Positions 51,607-59,471 of a stretch of 64,000 bases of DNA are shown one piece after another. Origin of the DNA: Thalassococcus sp. S3 (GTDB lineage: Bacteria; Pseudomonadota; Alphaproteobacteria; Rhodobacterales; Rhodobacteraceae); contig NZ_CP022303.1 of the NCBI RefSeq assembly GCF_004216475.1, forward strand, positions 1,550,001 through 1,614,000, written 5' to 3'. The notes beneath the pieces are model-generated. The model worked only from the letters and a program-made list of their open reading frames with translations, was not told the DNA's origin and ran no database searches. Position numbers and translations under genes: made by a program. The first letter of the stretch is position 1. Every line of letters begins with the position of its first letter.

Positions 51607-53367
51607 ATGTTGGAGGAGACCGGCCGCGACGTGCTGGTGCGCCGAGCGGTCATGTCTGCGTTCGGTGCCATGGCAGCGCTGGCGCTTTGGGCGCTGGGAC
51701 AGGCCTGGCTTGAAGGCACGATCGGAGAACGTCCTTTTCTGGCGGCCATGGTCTTTGCCGCCGGGTTTTGCGGCGCCGCGCTTCTGTTGGCGGGGCCACT
51801 GTCCCTTTGGAGGGCGTGTGTCGGCGGCCTGATCCTGGGCGCGGTCTCGGCGCTGCTGATCACGCTGGTCGGGCTGCGGTTCGCGGACCCGTTGCAGGCC
51901 CTTGATCAGGGATCGGTGATGCCGGTCCTGATGCTTTTTGCCGGTATTACCTTGCCGTTTCTTGTCGTTTTGCTGGAAGGCGACAACGTCTGGAGAGCCT
52001 ATCCGGCGCTTTTTGACCGGACTTGGACACTGATCATACGCGGCGCGGCGTCGCTTTTGTTCCTGGGGCTCTTCTGGCTTGTCTTCGCGCTGTCGGACGC
52101 GCTTTTGTCCCTGGTTGGCCTGAGCGTTCTGCAACCGGTGCTGGAGACGGAATGGCTGGCCCTGATGTTGAGCGGCGGTGTCGTCGGGCTGGCGCTGGCC
52201 GTCCTGCACGAGATGCGCCGGGCCCTTGCCCCGGATCTGATCCTGCAATTGCTGCGTCTGCTGCTGCCGGTTGTCGTGGTCGTCGTGGGGCTGTTTCTGG
52301 TGCTGCTGCCGGTTCGGGGCGTGTCGGATCTGTTCGGAATGCTGTCGGCGGGCGCGGTGCTGATGACGGTGGCTGCTGGCGCGATCGTACTGATCATCGC
52401 ATCGGTCGATCGGTCGGATGCGGATGCCGTGAAGGCGCCGGTCATGGTTTGGTCGACGCGGGGCCTTGCGGTTCTGGTTCCGGTGCTGGCCCTGCTCGCG
52501 CTTTGGAGCGTCGGGCTGCGCGTGGATCAATACGGTTGGACCCCGCCACGTGTTCTGGCGGGCGCGATCGGTGCCGTTCTGGCAGGTTTTGGCCTGCTCT
52601 ATGCCGCGTCGATCCTGAGGGGCGCGGGTTGGATGGCGCGAGTGCGGCAATCCACATTGGTCATGATGCTGGTGGCTTTGGGCGTGATGGCGGCGTGGAT
52701 GAGCCCGCTGCTGGACGCGCAGCGGATCTCTGTCGAGAGCCAGGTTGCCCGGTTCGAGGATGGAAGATTGCCGGCAGAGGCGGTGCCGCTGACGGTCCTT
52801 CAGCGGGACTGGGGCTATGCCGGAGCTCGGGGGTTCGAGAGGCTGACGGCGATGACGGATCACCCTCAATATGCGGCGCTTCAGGCCCGGCTCAGGCAGC
52901 CGGATCGGCCCTCAAATCCAAGGGTATTGGCCGAACTGAACCGCATGGAGGAAGCTGAAAAGCTGGCAAATGCGCTCCCGGTCAGGCCGGGGGCCGAACC
53001 GATTGACCCGATCATGTTCGAGAGGTTGCCGGTGCATCAATTGCGGAGCTGGAACGCGGGATGCGCGCGCAGCTTCGCGGACGGCGCGCCGGGCTGTGTG
53101 CTGCTGCGCGTGCCGCTTTTGCCCGATCGTGAGCCGCAGGGCGTGATCCTGATACGAACCGGCGACGGAGAGGTCGAAGGCGCCTTTTTGATGTTTGCGG
53201 AGGGGCGCGCGGACAGTGTGCAGGGGCTCTATGATCTGGCCGGAGAACGCTGGCCGGTGCTCAACGATGCCCATCTGCGGGCCGCTTTGAACGAACCGGT
53301 CCTGACTGCTCCGACCGGCCTGTCGGCGCTGGTTTTGGGAGAGGAGAGGCTGGTCCCGCTGCCCTGA
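51607..53367 (+). CDS. DUF4153 multi-spanning membrane protein
   Basis: A 586-aa protein. Residues 1 to about 380 hold about ten hydrophobic helices (VMSAFGAMAALALWALGQAW, LILQLLRLLLPVVVVVVGLF, VLAGAIGAVLAGFGLLYAAS). The last 200 residues are a soluble, probably periplasmic domain. This is the DUF4153 organisation; function unknown. ATG 51607 with GGAGTGGAG upstream is chosen over TTG 51589. It follows the MttB gene by 59 bp and precedes the H-NOX gene on the same strand. Confidence 0.85.
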   Translation: MLEETGRDVLVRRAVMSAFGAMAALALWALGQAWLEGTIGERPFLAAMVFAAGFCGAALLLAGPLSLWRACVGGLILGAVSALLITLVGLRFADPLQALDQGSVMPVLMLFAGITLPFLVVLLEGDNVWRAYPALFDRTWTLIIRGAASLLFLGLFWLVFALSDALLSLVGLSVLQPVLETEWLALMLSGGVVGLALAVLHEMRRALAPDLILQLLRLLLPVVVVVVGLFLVLLPVRGVSDLFGMLSAGAVLMTVAAGAIVLIIASVDRSDADAVKAPVMVWSTRGLAVLVPVLALLALWSVGLRVDQYGWTPPRVLAGAIGAVLAGFGLLYAASILRGAGWMARVRQSTLVMMLVALGVMAAWMSPLLDAQRISVESQVARFEDGRLPAEAVPLTVLQRDWGYAGARGFERLTAMTDHPQYAALQARLRQPDRPSNPRVLAELNRMEEAEKLANALPVRPGAEPIDPIMFERLPVHQLRSWNAGCARSFADGAPGCVLLRVPLLPDREPQGVILIRTGDGEVEGAFLMFAEGRADSVQGLYDLAGERWPVLNDAHLRAALNEPVLTAPTGLSALVLGEERLVPLP

Positions 53368-53455
53368 ACCGGGAGAGAAACGCGGACAATTGAAAGTGTT
53401 TGCGCTTTCTTAAGCGTTGGCCGCCATCTTGCCACCGAGCAGGAAAGGCGCGCAG

Positions 53456-54043
53456 ATGCACGGTTTGATCAACAAGGCGGTTCAGTCCTTTGTGACCTAT
53501 ACATACGGGCAGGATCTGTGGGCGCAGATCGCACGGGATGCCGAACTGGGCTTTGTCGATTTCGAGGCGATGCTGATCTATGATGACGAGCAGACGCACC
53601 GTGTTGTCGATGCCGTCTGCAACCGGCTGGACCGAAGCAGGGACGAGGTGCTGGAGGATATCGGCACGTTCCTCGTGTCGGAGCCGAAACTGGAGGCCCT
53701 GCGCCGTCTGTTGCGGTTCGGAGGTGTCAGTTACGAGGATTTTCTGCACTCGCTGGATGATCTGCCGGACCGCGCGCGGCTCGCGGTCGACGACCTGTCG
53801 CTTCCCGCGCTGGAACTGCGCGAACATGCGCGCAATCTTTATACCCTGACCTGCCATCCCGGCCTGCCTGGTTTCGGTCTGGTCATGATGGGCATCCTAC
53901 GGGCCATGGCCGATGATTACGGCGCCCTTGCAATTCTGGAACATCGCGGCAGCACGGATGGGGTCGAAAATATCTCGATTTCATTGGTCGAAACCGAGTT
54001 TGCCGAGGGCCGCAGCTTCGAATTGGGGGCACGGGTCGGATGA
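53456..54043 (+). CDS. H-NOX-like protein lacking the haem-ligand His
   Basis: A 195-aa HNOB/H-NOX protein starting MHGLINKAVQSFVTYTYG, the standard start of the fold. In gas-sensing H-NOX proteins the proximal haem ligand is the His in LDxLH/LDxFH; here the sequence is LDDLPDRARL, so residue 104 is Pro. The haem-propionate motif YxSxR is replaced by YTLTC at 129-133. Haem binding in the canonical way is thus unlikely, though H98 is nearby. AGGAAAGG is the ribosome site. It overlaps the diguanylate cyclase gene by 4 bp (ATGA), so the two are translationally coupled and probably interact. Confidence 0.82.
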   Translation: MHGLINKAVQSFVTYTYGQDLWAQIARDAELGFVDFEAMLIYDDEQTHRVVDAVCNRLDRSRDEVLEDIGTFLVSEPKLEALRRLLRFGGVSYEDFLHSLDDLPDRARLAVDDLSLPALELREHARNLYTLTCHPGLPGFGLVMMGILRAMADDYGALAILEHRGSTDGVENISISLVETEFAEGRSFELGARVG

Positions 54044-55077
54044 CGCAAGAAGCCATGTCGGATATACTCGACGTGCTCTGTCCAATGCATCTGATGCTCG
54101 ATGGGACGGGGCACATTGTCCATGCCGGGCCAACCCTTCAGAAGCTGAGACCCCAGGGCACGATGAAGGGGCAACGATTTCTGGAGCTTTTCGAGCTGGT
54201 GCGGCCGCGCGCGATCTCGTCGATGCATGATCTGATACAGATCGTCGGGACCAAGCTTCATCTGCATTTGCGCGATGCGCCGCAAACCGGTCTCAAGGGC
54301 ATCATCGTGCCCGCGCCGGACGGTGAGGGCGGGATTGTGAATCTGTCCTTCGGGATCTCCATCCTGGATGCGCTTCGCGACTATGACCTGACGAACACGG
54401 ACTTTGCCCCGACAGACCCGACGGTTGAAATGCTCTACCTCGTTGAGGCGAAGTCGCTGGCGATGCAGGCGTTCCGAACGTTGAGCCAGCGCCTGCACGG
54501 GGCCAAGATCGCCGCCGAGGAACAGGCTTACTCCGACACCCTGACCGGGTTGAAGAACCGGCGCGCGATGGACCATATCCTCAATCGCCTGCTGGATCTG
54601 GGCGAGCCGTTCGCGTTGATGCATCTCGATCTCGATTACTTCAAATCCATCAACGACACGCTTGGCCATGCCGCCGGTGACCATGTCCTGCGGATCGTCG
54701 CCTCCATCATGATTGAGGAGACACGCGAACAGGATACTGTTGCACGCGTGGGCGGGGATGAGTTCGTGCTGATCTTCAAAAACCTTCTGGATCGCGAAAA
54801 GCTTCTGAAAATCGCAAGGCGCCTGATAGAGCGGTTGGAGGTGCCGATCCCCTTTGACGGAAACCTTTGCCGCATCTCCTGCAGCATCGGAACGGTCCTG
54901 TCGTCGGATTACCGTGCTACGGACGCGGCCAGTCTGCTCGATGACGCGGATGTGGCACTTTATGCCTCAAAACATGCCGGCCGGGCCTGCCATACCTATT
55001 ATGCGCCAGAGCTCAGAGAGATGCCGCCACCGGGCCCACCCACCGCCGGCCGGGGCGCGGCACGAGGCGATGCGTAA
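54040..55077 (+). CDS. HNOBA-GGDEF diguanylate cyclase, H-NOX partner
   Basis: A 345-aa protein. An N-terminal PAS-like HNOBA (haem-NO-binding-associated) domain covers about residues 8-115 with FLELFELVRPRAISSMHDLI typical of that domain. A signalling helix follows (EAKSLAMQAFRTLSQRLHGA), then GGDEF at about 165-325. The active site GGDEF is at 238-242, with inhibition site REQD at 229-232. It should produce cyclic di-GMP under control of the coupled H-NOX-like protein. In Legionella and Shewanella, haem H-NOX proteins control such cyclases with NO; here the sensor lacks its haem ligand, so the signal may differ. Confidence 0.9.
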   Translation: MTQEAMSDILDVLCPMHLMLDGTGHIVHAGPTLQKLRPQGTMKGQRFLELFELVRPRAISSMHDLIQIVGTKLHLHLRDAPQTGLKGIIVPAPDGEGGIVNLSFGISILDALRDYDLTNTDFAPTDPTVEMLYLVEAKSLAMQAFRTLSQRLHGAKIAAEEQAYSDTLTGLKNRRAMDHILNRLLDLGEPFALMHLDLDYFKSINDTLGHAAGDHVLRIVASIMIEETREQDTVARVGGDEFVLIFKNLLDREKLLKIARRLIERLEVPIPFDGNLCRISCSIGTVLSSDYRATDAASLLDDADVALYASKHAGRACHTYYAPELREMPPPGPPTAGRGAARGDA

Positions 55078-55314
55078 TCCCGCGCGGACCGGCTCGTGGA
55101 ACGTGCTGTCTGGGGAGGCGGGACGGATCGAGGCTTGGGGCTTTGCGTTCTGCAAGCCGTGGCGCCAGTGCGCTCAGCCTCTTGCCGTGGAAGGCGCCCG
55201 CCATGATCAGGTGCTGCGTCCAAAAGGTCAGTGGAAGCCATGCGGTAACTGACCTAGCTCTGCCTTCAGGATAAGCCGGATGTGGGCTGGATCGGATGGC
55301 GCGGGGTAGGGTTG

Positions 55315-55974
55315 GTGCTTCTGAAGGTCGAAGAGGTCGAAAAGCGCTTTGTTGCAGGCGGACATGTCACGCCGGTCCTTCAGGGCGTATCTTTCGATCT
55401 GGATGTCGGAGGCACGCTGGCGCTGACCGGGGAATCGGGCAGCGGAAAGAGCACCTTGCTGCATCTGATCGCAGGTCTCGACAGCATCGATGCCGGTGCC
55501 ATTTACATTGAGGGCGCCGATCTCGGAGCGCTCGCGGATAAGGGGCGCGCCGCATTGCGTCGCGGCACCGTGGGGCTGGTTTTTCAACAGTTCAATCTGA
55601 TCCCGAGCCTGACCGTGCGGGACAATATCACCTTCCATGCCAGGCTGTCCGGGCGCGAGGACCGTCAATGGTCCGCTGCTCTTGCGGAGCGGATCGGTCT
55701 GGCGGACCAGCTCGACAAATACCCCGAAGCGCTGTCGGGTGGGCAACAGCAACGCGCAGCGATCGCCCGTACGCTGGCGGCACGGCCGAGGCTGGTCTTG
55801 GCGGATGAGCCGACGGGCAATCTGGACGAAGACACGGCCGAAACCGTTTTGAGCCTGCTGCTCGACACGGCCCGCGAAGCGCAGGCCGCCTTGCTGATGG
55901 TCACACATTCGTCCCATCATGCCAGCCGGATGGACCGGCAATTGCGTCTGAGCCACGGGCGCCTGGCGGCATGA
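55315..55974 (+). CDS. ABC transporter ATPase (LolD/AttE type)
   Basis: A 219-aa ATPase of the MacB/LolD class. Walker A is GESGSGKSTLLHL, the Q-loop is VFQQFNLIPSLT, the signature is LSGGQQQRAAIARTLAA, Walker B is LVLADEPTGNLD, and the switch His is in MVTHSS. The start is uncertain: GTG 55315 (VLLKVEEVEKRF) fits the family N-terminus, with TTG 55312 and GTG 55282 in the same frame. It overlaps the permease gene by 4 bp (ATGA). With the permease and AttH-like protein it forms an envelope ABC system. Confidence 0.88.
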   Translation: MLLKVEEVEKRFVAGGHVTPVLQGVSFDLDVGGTLALTGESGSGKSTLLHLIAGLDSIDAGAIYIEGADLGALADKGRAALRRGTVGLVFQQFNLIPSLTVRDNITFHARLSGREDRQWSAALAERIGLADQLDKYPEALSGGQQQRAAIARTLAARPRLVLADEPTGNLDEDTAETVLSLLLDTAREAQAALLMVTHSSHHASRMDRQLRLSHGRLAA

Positions 55975-58355
55975 TCCGCACCGGACTGATCGCGATCCTG
56001 TCGCATTGGCGCAAACGGCCCTGGCAGTTGCTGACCCTTGTTCTGGGGCTGGCCCTGGCAACGGCCCTGTGGTCCGGGGTTCAGGCCATCAACGCGGAGG
56101 CGCGGGCGAGCTATGCCGAGGCCGCCGATGTGCTGGATCAGGGACGTTACGCCCGCATCGTAACAGAGACCGGAGCGCCGATCCCCGAGCCGCTTTACGT
56201 CGCTTTGCGCCGCGCGGGATGGCTGGTCAGCCCTGTCGTGGAAGGGCGTGTCGGGGGGCGGTCGCTTCTGGGCGTTGACCTGCTGACCTTGCCGCGTCAA
56301 GCACAGGCCGGGCCTGCCGCGCCGCCTGACCTCACCCGGCTGCTGTCGGGGGGGCCGGTTGTCTTCGCGCATCCCGATGACGCGGAAGAGTGGTCGGCCT
56401 TGGGCATCGAGGTCGTATCGGACACCGAGCAAAGCCGCGGAACGGCGCTGGCCGATATCGGCACGGTCCAGAACCTCACCGCAACCCAAGGCGCCTTGAG
56501 CTATCTGCTGGTCGCACCAGCGCAGCCGCGCCTGCGCGCGCCGCTCTCGCAGATCGACGCCCGCCTGGTCCTGCAGGAGCCGGAGCAGGCACAGGCCGAT
56601 ATGGCGCGATTGACCGACAGCTTTCACTTGAACCTCACAGCCTTTGGGCTGCTGTCCTTTGCGGTGGGGATTTTCATCGTCTATGGCGCAATCGGTCTGG
56701 CCTTTGAACAGCGACGCCCGATTTTCCGCACCCTGAGGGCGCTGGGCATGCCGTTGCGGGCGCTGATCATTGTCCTTGGTCTTGAGTTGATGGCTCTGGC
56801 GCTTGTGGCCGGCGCTGTGGGGGTCGCGCTTGGGTATGTCGTTGCCGCGGCATTATTGCCCGACGTGGCCGCCACGTTGCGTGGTCTTTACGGCGCGGAT
56901 GTTCCCGGGCAGTTGTCGCTGCGCCCGATCTGGTGGGTTTCGGGCCTGGGCATGGCGCTTTTGGGCAGCTCGGTTGCGGCGCTGGGGGCGTTCTGGCGCC
57001 TCGCACGATTGCCGGTGCTGGCCTCGAACCAGCCGCGGGCCTGGACGGTGCAGGCCGCCCGCGCGGGCCTTTGGTTCGCGGCCGCGTCGCTGATGCTGGC
57101 GGGCCTCGGGATCGCGATTGCGGCGTTCGGATCCGGTCTGATTGCGGGGTTCGGGTTGCTGGCCTGCCTTCTGCTGGCCGCCGCCCTGGCCCTGCCGCCT
57201 GTGCTGGATCTGGTCTTGCGTGGATTGGCGACGTTGGCGCGCGGCCCGATGGGGGCCTGGTTCTGGGCGGATGCGCGACAGCAATTGCCGGGCCTGTCGA
57301 TGGCCCTTATGGCGCTTTTGCTTGCGATGGCCGCGAATCTCGGCGTTTCGACGATGGTGTCGAGCTTTCGTCTGACGTTTGTCGGCTATCTCGATCAGCG
57401 CCTGGCTTCGGAGCTTTACCTGCGGGCCACGACAGCCGAGCAGGCGGAGGATGTTGCGGCGTTTCTTGATACACGGGTCGATGCGGTCTTGCCCATCGTC
57501 TCGGTGGAGGCGCGGATCGCGGGACGCCCGGCGCAGATCTACGGCGTGGTGGACCACCCGACCTATCGCGAGACCTGGCCGATCCTGGAGGCGGTCCCGG
57601 ATGTCTGGGACCGTCTGGCCGCGGGTGATGGGGTGCTGATCAATGAACAGCTCTTTCGGCGGGCGGAGCTGTCCTTGGGCGAGCCACTGCCGGGCGCGGC
57701 GCCGGAAGACCGCGTTCTTGGGGTCTACAGCGACTACGGCAATCCCGAAGGGCAGGTGGTGCTGAGTTTCGAGGCGTTTTCCGCCCGATACCCGGACGAG
57801 CCGGTCTTGCGCTTTGGTGTGCGAACCGATGACCCGGACGGCGTGATGGCAATGCTGCGGGAGAGATTTGATCTGCCGGCAGATGGCGTGGTGGATCAGG
57901 CGCAGATCAAGGCCTTCTCGCTTGATATCTTCGAGCGGACCTTTGCGGTGACACGGGTGCTGAACGTGCTCACGCTGGCGGTGGCGGGGCTGGCCATGTT
58001 CATCAGTCTTCTGACGTTGGCCACGATGCGACTGCCCCAATTGGCGCCAGTCTGGGCCTTGGGCCTGACCCGAAGACGCCTTGCGGGGCTTGAGTTGTTG
58101 CGCGCGGTGGCTCTGGCCGCCTTTACGGGCTTTTTTGCAATCCCGCTTGGTCTGCTTTTGGCGTGGGTTTTGCTGGCTATTGTGAACGTCGAAGCCTTTG
58201 GCTGGCGGTTGCCGATGCATATCTTTCCAATGGATTATGTGGAGCTTGGCATACTCACTCTGGTGGCCGCGATCCTCGCGGCGTTCTGGCCTGCGACGCG
58301 GTTGGCCCGCACGCCGCCGGGCGAGGTGTTGAAAGTGTTCACCCATGAACGTTAG
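55971..58355 (+). CDS. FtsX-family ABC permease (fused AttF-AttG type)
   Basis: A 794-aa permease with an N-terminal anchor helix, a periplasmic region, then membrane blocks at about residues 220-300, 340-470 and near the end (about 660-780), i.e. the long FtsX architecture with duplicated FtsX units. Typical segments are VYGAIGLAFEQRRPIFRTLR, ALGMPLRALIIVLGLELMAL and ALGLTRRRLAGLELLRAVAL. In Agrobacterium AttF and AttG are separate; here one protein seems to cover both. It overlaps the ATPase gene by 4 bp and the next gene by 11 bp. Probably moves lipids or lipoproteins out of the inner membrane; substrate unknown. Confidence 0.87.
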   Translation: MIRTGLIAILSHWRKRPWQLLTLVLGLALATALWSGVQAINAEARASYAEAADVLDQGRYARIVTETGAPIPEPLYVALRRAGWLVSPVVEGRVGGRSLLGVDLLTLPRQAQAGPAAPPDLTRLLSGGPVVFAHPDDAEEWSALGIEVVSDTEQSRGTALADIGTVQNLTATQGALSYLLVAPAQPRLRAPLSQIDARLVLQEPEQAQADMARLTDSFHLNLTAFGLLSFAVGIFIVYGAIGLAFEQRRPIFRTLRALGMPLRALIIVLGLELMALALVAGAVGVALGYVVAAALLPDVAATLRGLYGADVPGQLSLRPIWWVSGLGMALLGSSVAALGAFWRLARLPVLASNQPRAWTVQAARAGLWFAAASLMLAGLGIAIAAFGSGLIAGFGLLACLLLAAALALPPVLDLVLRGLATLARGPMGAWFWADARQQLPGLSMALMALLLAMAANLGVSTMVSSFRLTFVGYLDQRLASELYLRATTAEQAEDVAAFLDTRVDAVLPIVSVEARIAGRPAQIYGVVDHPTYRETWPILEAVPDVWDRLAAGDGVLINEQLFRRAELSLGEPLPGAAPEDRVLGVYSDYGNPEGQVVLSFEAFSARYPDEPVLRFGVRTDDPDGVMAMLRERFDLPADGVVDQAQIKAFSLDIFERTFAVTRVLNVLTLAVAGLAMFISLLTLATMRLPQLAPVWALGLTRRRLAGLELLRAVALAAFTGFFAIPLGLLLAWVLLAIVNVEAFGWRLPMHIFPMDYVELGILTLVAAILAAFWPATRLARTPPGEVLKVFTHER

Positions 58356-59403
58356 GGCGCTGACATACCTCTTTCTTTTCCTGCCTTCGATGCTGTGGGC
58401 GCAGGGATTTGCGGGTCTGGGAACAGAGGCGGACGGCTTCGCCATTCCGCGTCCCGGCAAGGAATTCTCGTTTCCCCAAGATCACGGGGCACATCCGCAA
58501 TACCGCATCGAGTGGTGGTATCTGACCGCTAATCTGAAAGGCGCCGACGGCCGGGATTACGGATTGCAGTGGACGCTCTTTCGCTCGGCACTCAGGCCGG
58601 AGACGGCGGATGGATGGGCCAGCCCGCAATTGTGGATGGGCCACGCTGCCGTCACAACGCCCGATCGTCATTTCGTGACGGAAAGGCTGGCCCGGGGCGG
58701 GATCGGACAGGCCGGCGTTTCCGTCGAACCATTCGAGGCCTGGATCGACGATTGGGTCATGGCGGGGTCGTCGGATCTGACGGCGCTGACATTGCGGGCC
58801 AGCGGCTTCGATTTCAGCTATGACATGACATTGAAGGCGGAAGGGCCGCTTGTCTTTCACGGTCAGGACGGGTTTTCGGTGAAGTCCGAGGAGGGGCAGG
58901 CGAGCTATTACTACTCGCAACCGTTCTTTGCGATTGAGGGGACCCTGGATCTGCCGGGGGGCGAGATCCCGGTCACCGGGCACGCCTGGCTGGACCGGGA
59001 ATGGTCATCGCAACCGTTGTCGGAAACCCAGAAAGGGTGGGATTGGTTCTCGCTGGTCTTCGACAACGGAGACCGCATGATGGCGTTTCAGTTGCGCCAG
59101 ACAGACGGGACGGTTTTCAGCGCGGCATCCTGGATCACGCCGGATGGCGATCTGACGCCGCTGCCGAATGGTGCATTGACCGCCGAACCGCTGGAGCACG
59201 CGCAAGTCGCCCAAAGGGACATCCCGGTCGTTTGGCGCGTGCGTTTGCCCGAAAAGGAGGTCGACGTGACCGTCCGCGCGCTTAACCCGCAATCCTGGAT
59301 GCGGACGTCGGTGGCCTATTGGGAAGGCCCTGTGCTGGTCGATGGCAGCCATAGCGGGCAGGGCTATCTTGAGATGACAGGTTATGAGGCCGTGAGCGAG
59401 TAG
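58345..59403 (+). CDS. AttH-like lipocalin-domain protein (CrtC superfamily)
   Basis: A 352-aa periplasmic protein with a signal peptide (MNVRALTYLFLFLPSMLWAQ). Two lipocalin-like domains of the AttH/CrtC fold follow, with YRIEWWYLTANLKGADGRDY and LDREWSSQPLSETQKGWDWF as the clearest family motifs (EWWY and WDRE-type). Related to hydroxyneurosporene synthase, but its place behind an ATPase and FtsX permease gives the AttH identity. It probably shields a hydrophobic ligand in the periplasm for the ABC system. It overlaps the permease gene by 11 bp. Confidence 0.87.
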   Translation: MNVRALTYLFLFLPSMLWAQGFAGLGTEADGFAIPRPGKEFSFPQDHGAHPQYRIEWWYLTANLKGADGRDYGLQWTLFRSALRPETADGWASPQLWMGHAAVTTPDRHFVTERLARGGIGQAGVSVEPFEAWIDDWVMAGSSDLTALTLRASGFDFSYDMTLKAEGPLVFHGQDGFSVKSEEGQASYYYSQPFFAIEGTLDLPGGEIPVTGHAWLDREWSSQPLSETQKGWDWFSLVFDNGDRMMAFQLRQTDGTVFSAASWITPDGDLTPLPNGALTAEPLEHAQVAQRDIPVVWRVRLPEKEVDVTVRALNPQSWMRTSVAYWEGPVLVDGSHSGQGYLEMTGYEAVSE

Positions 59404-59471
59404 GTCGCCGCAAAGAGGCGGTCCTGAACCGGTGTGAGAGGCCGCCGGGCCCCGGCGCTACCGTGTCTGCG

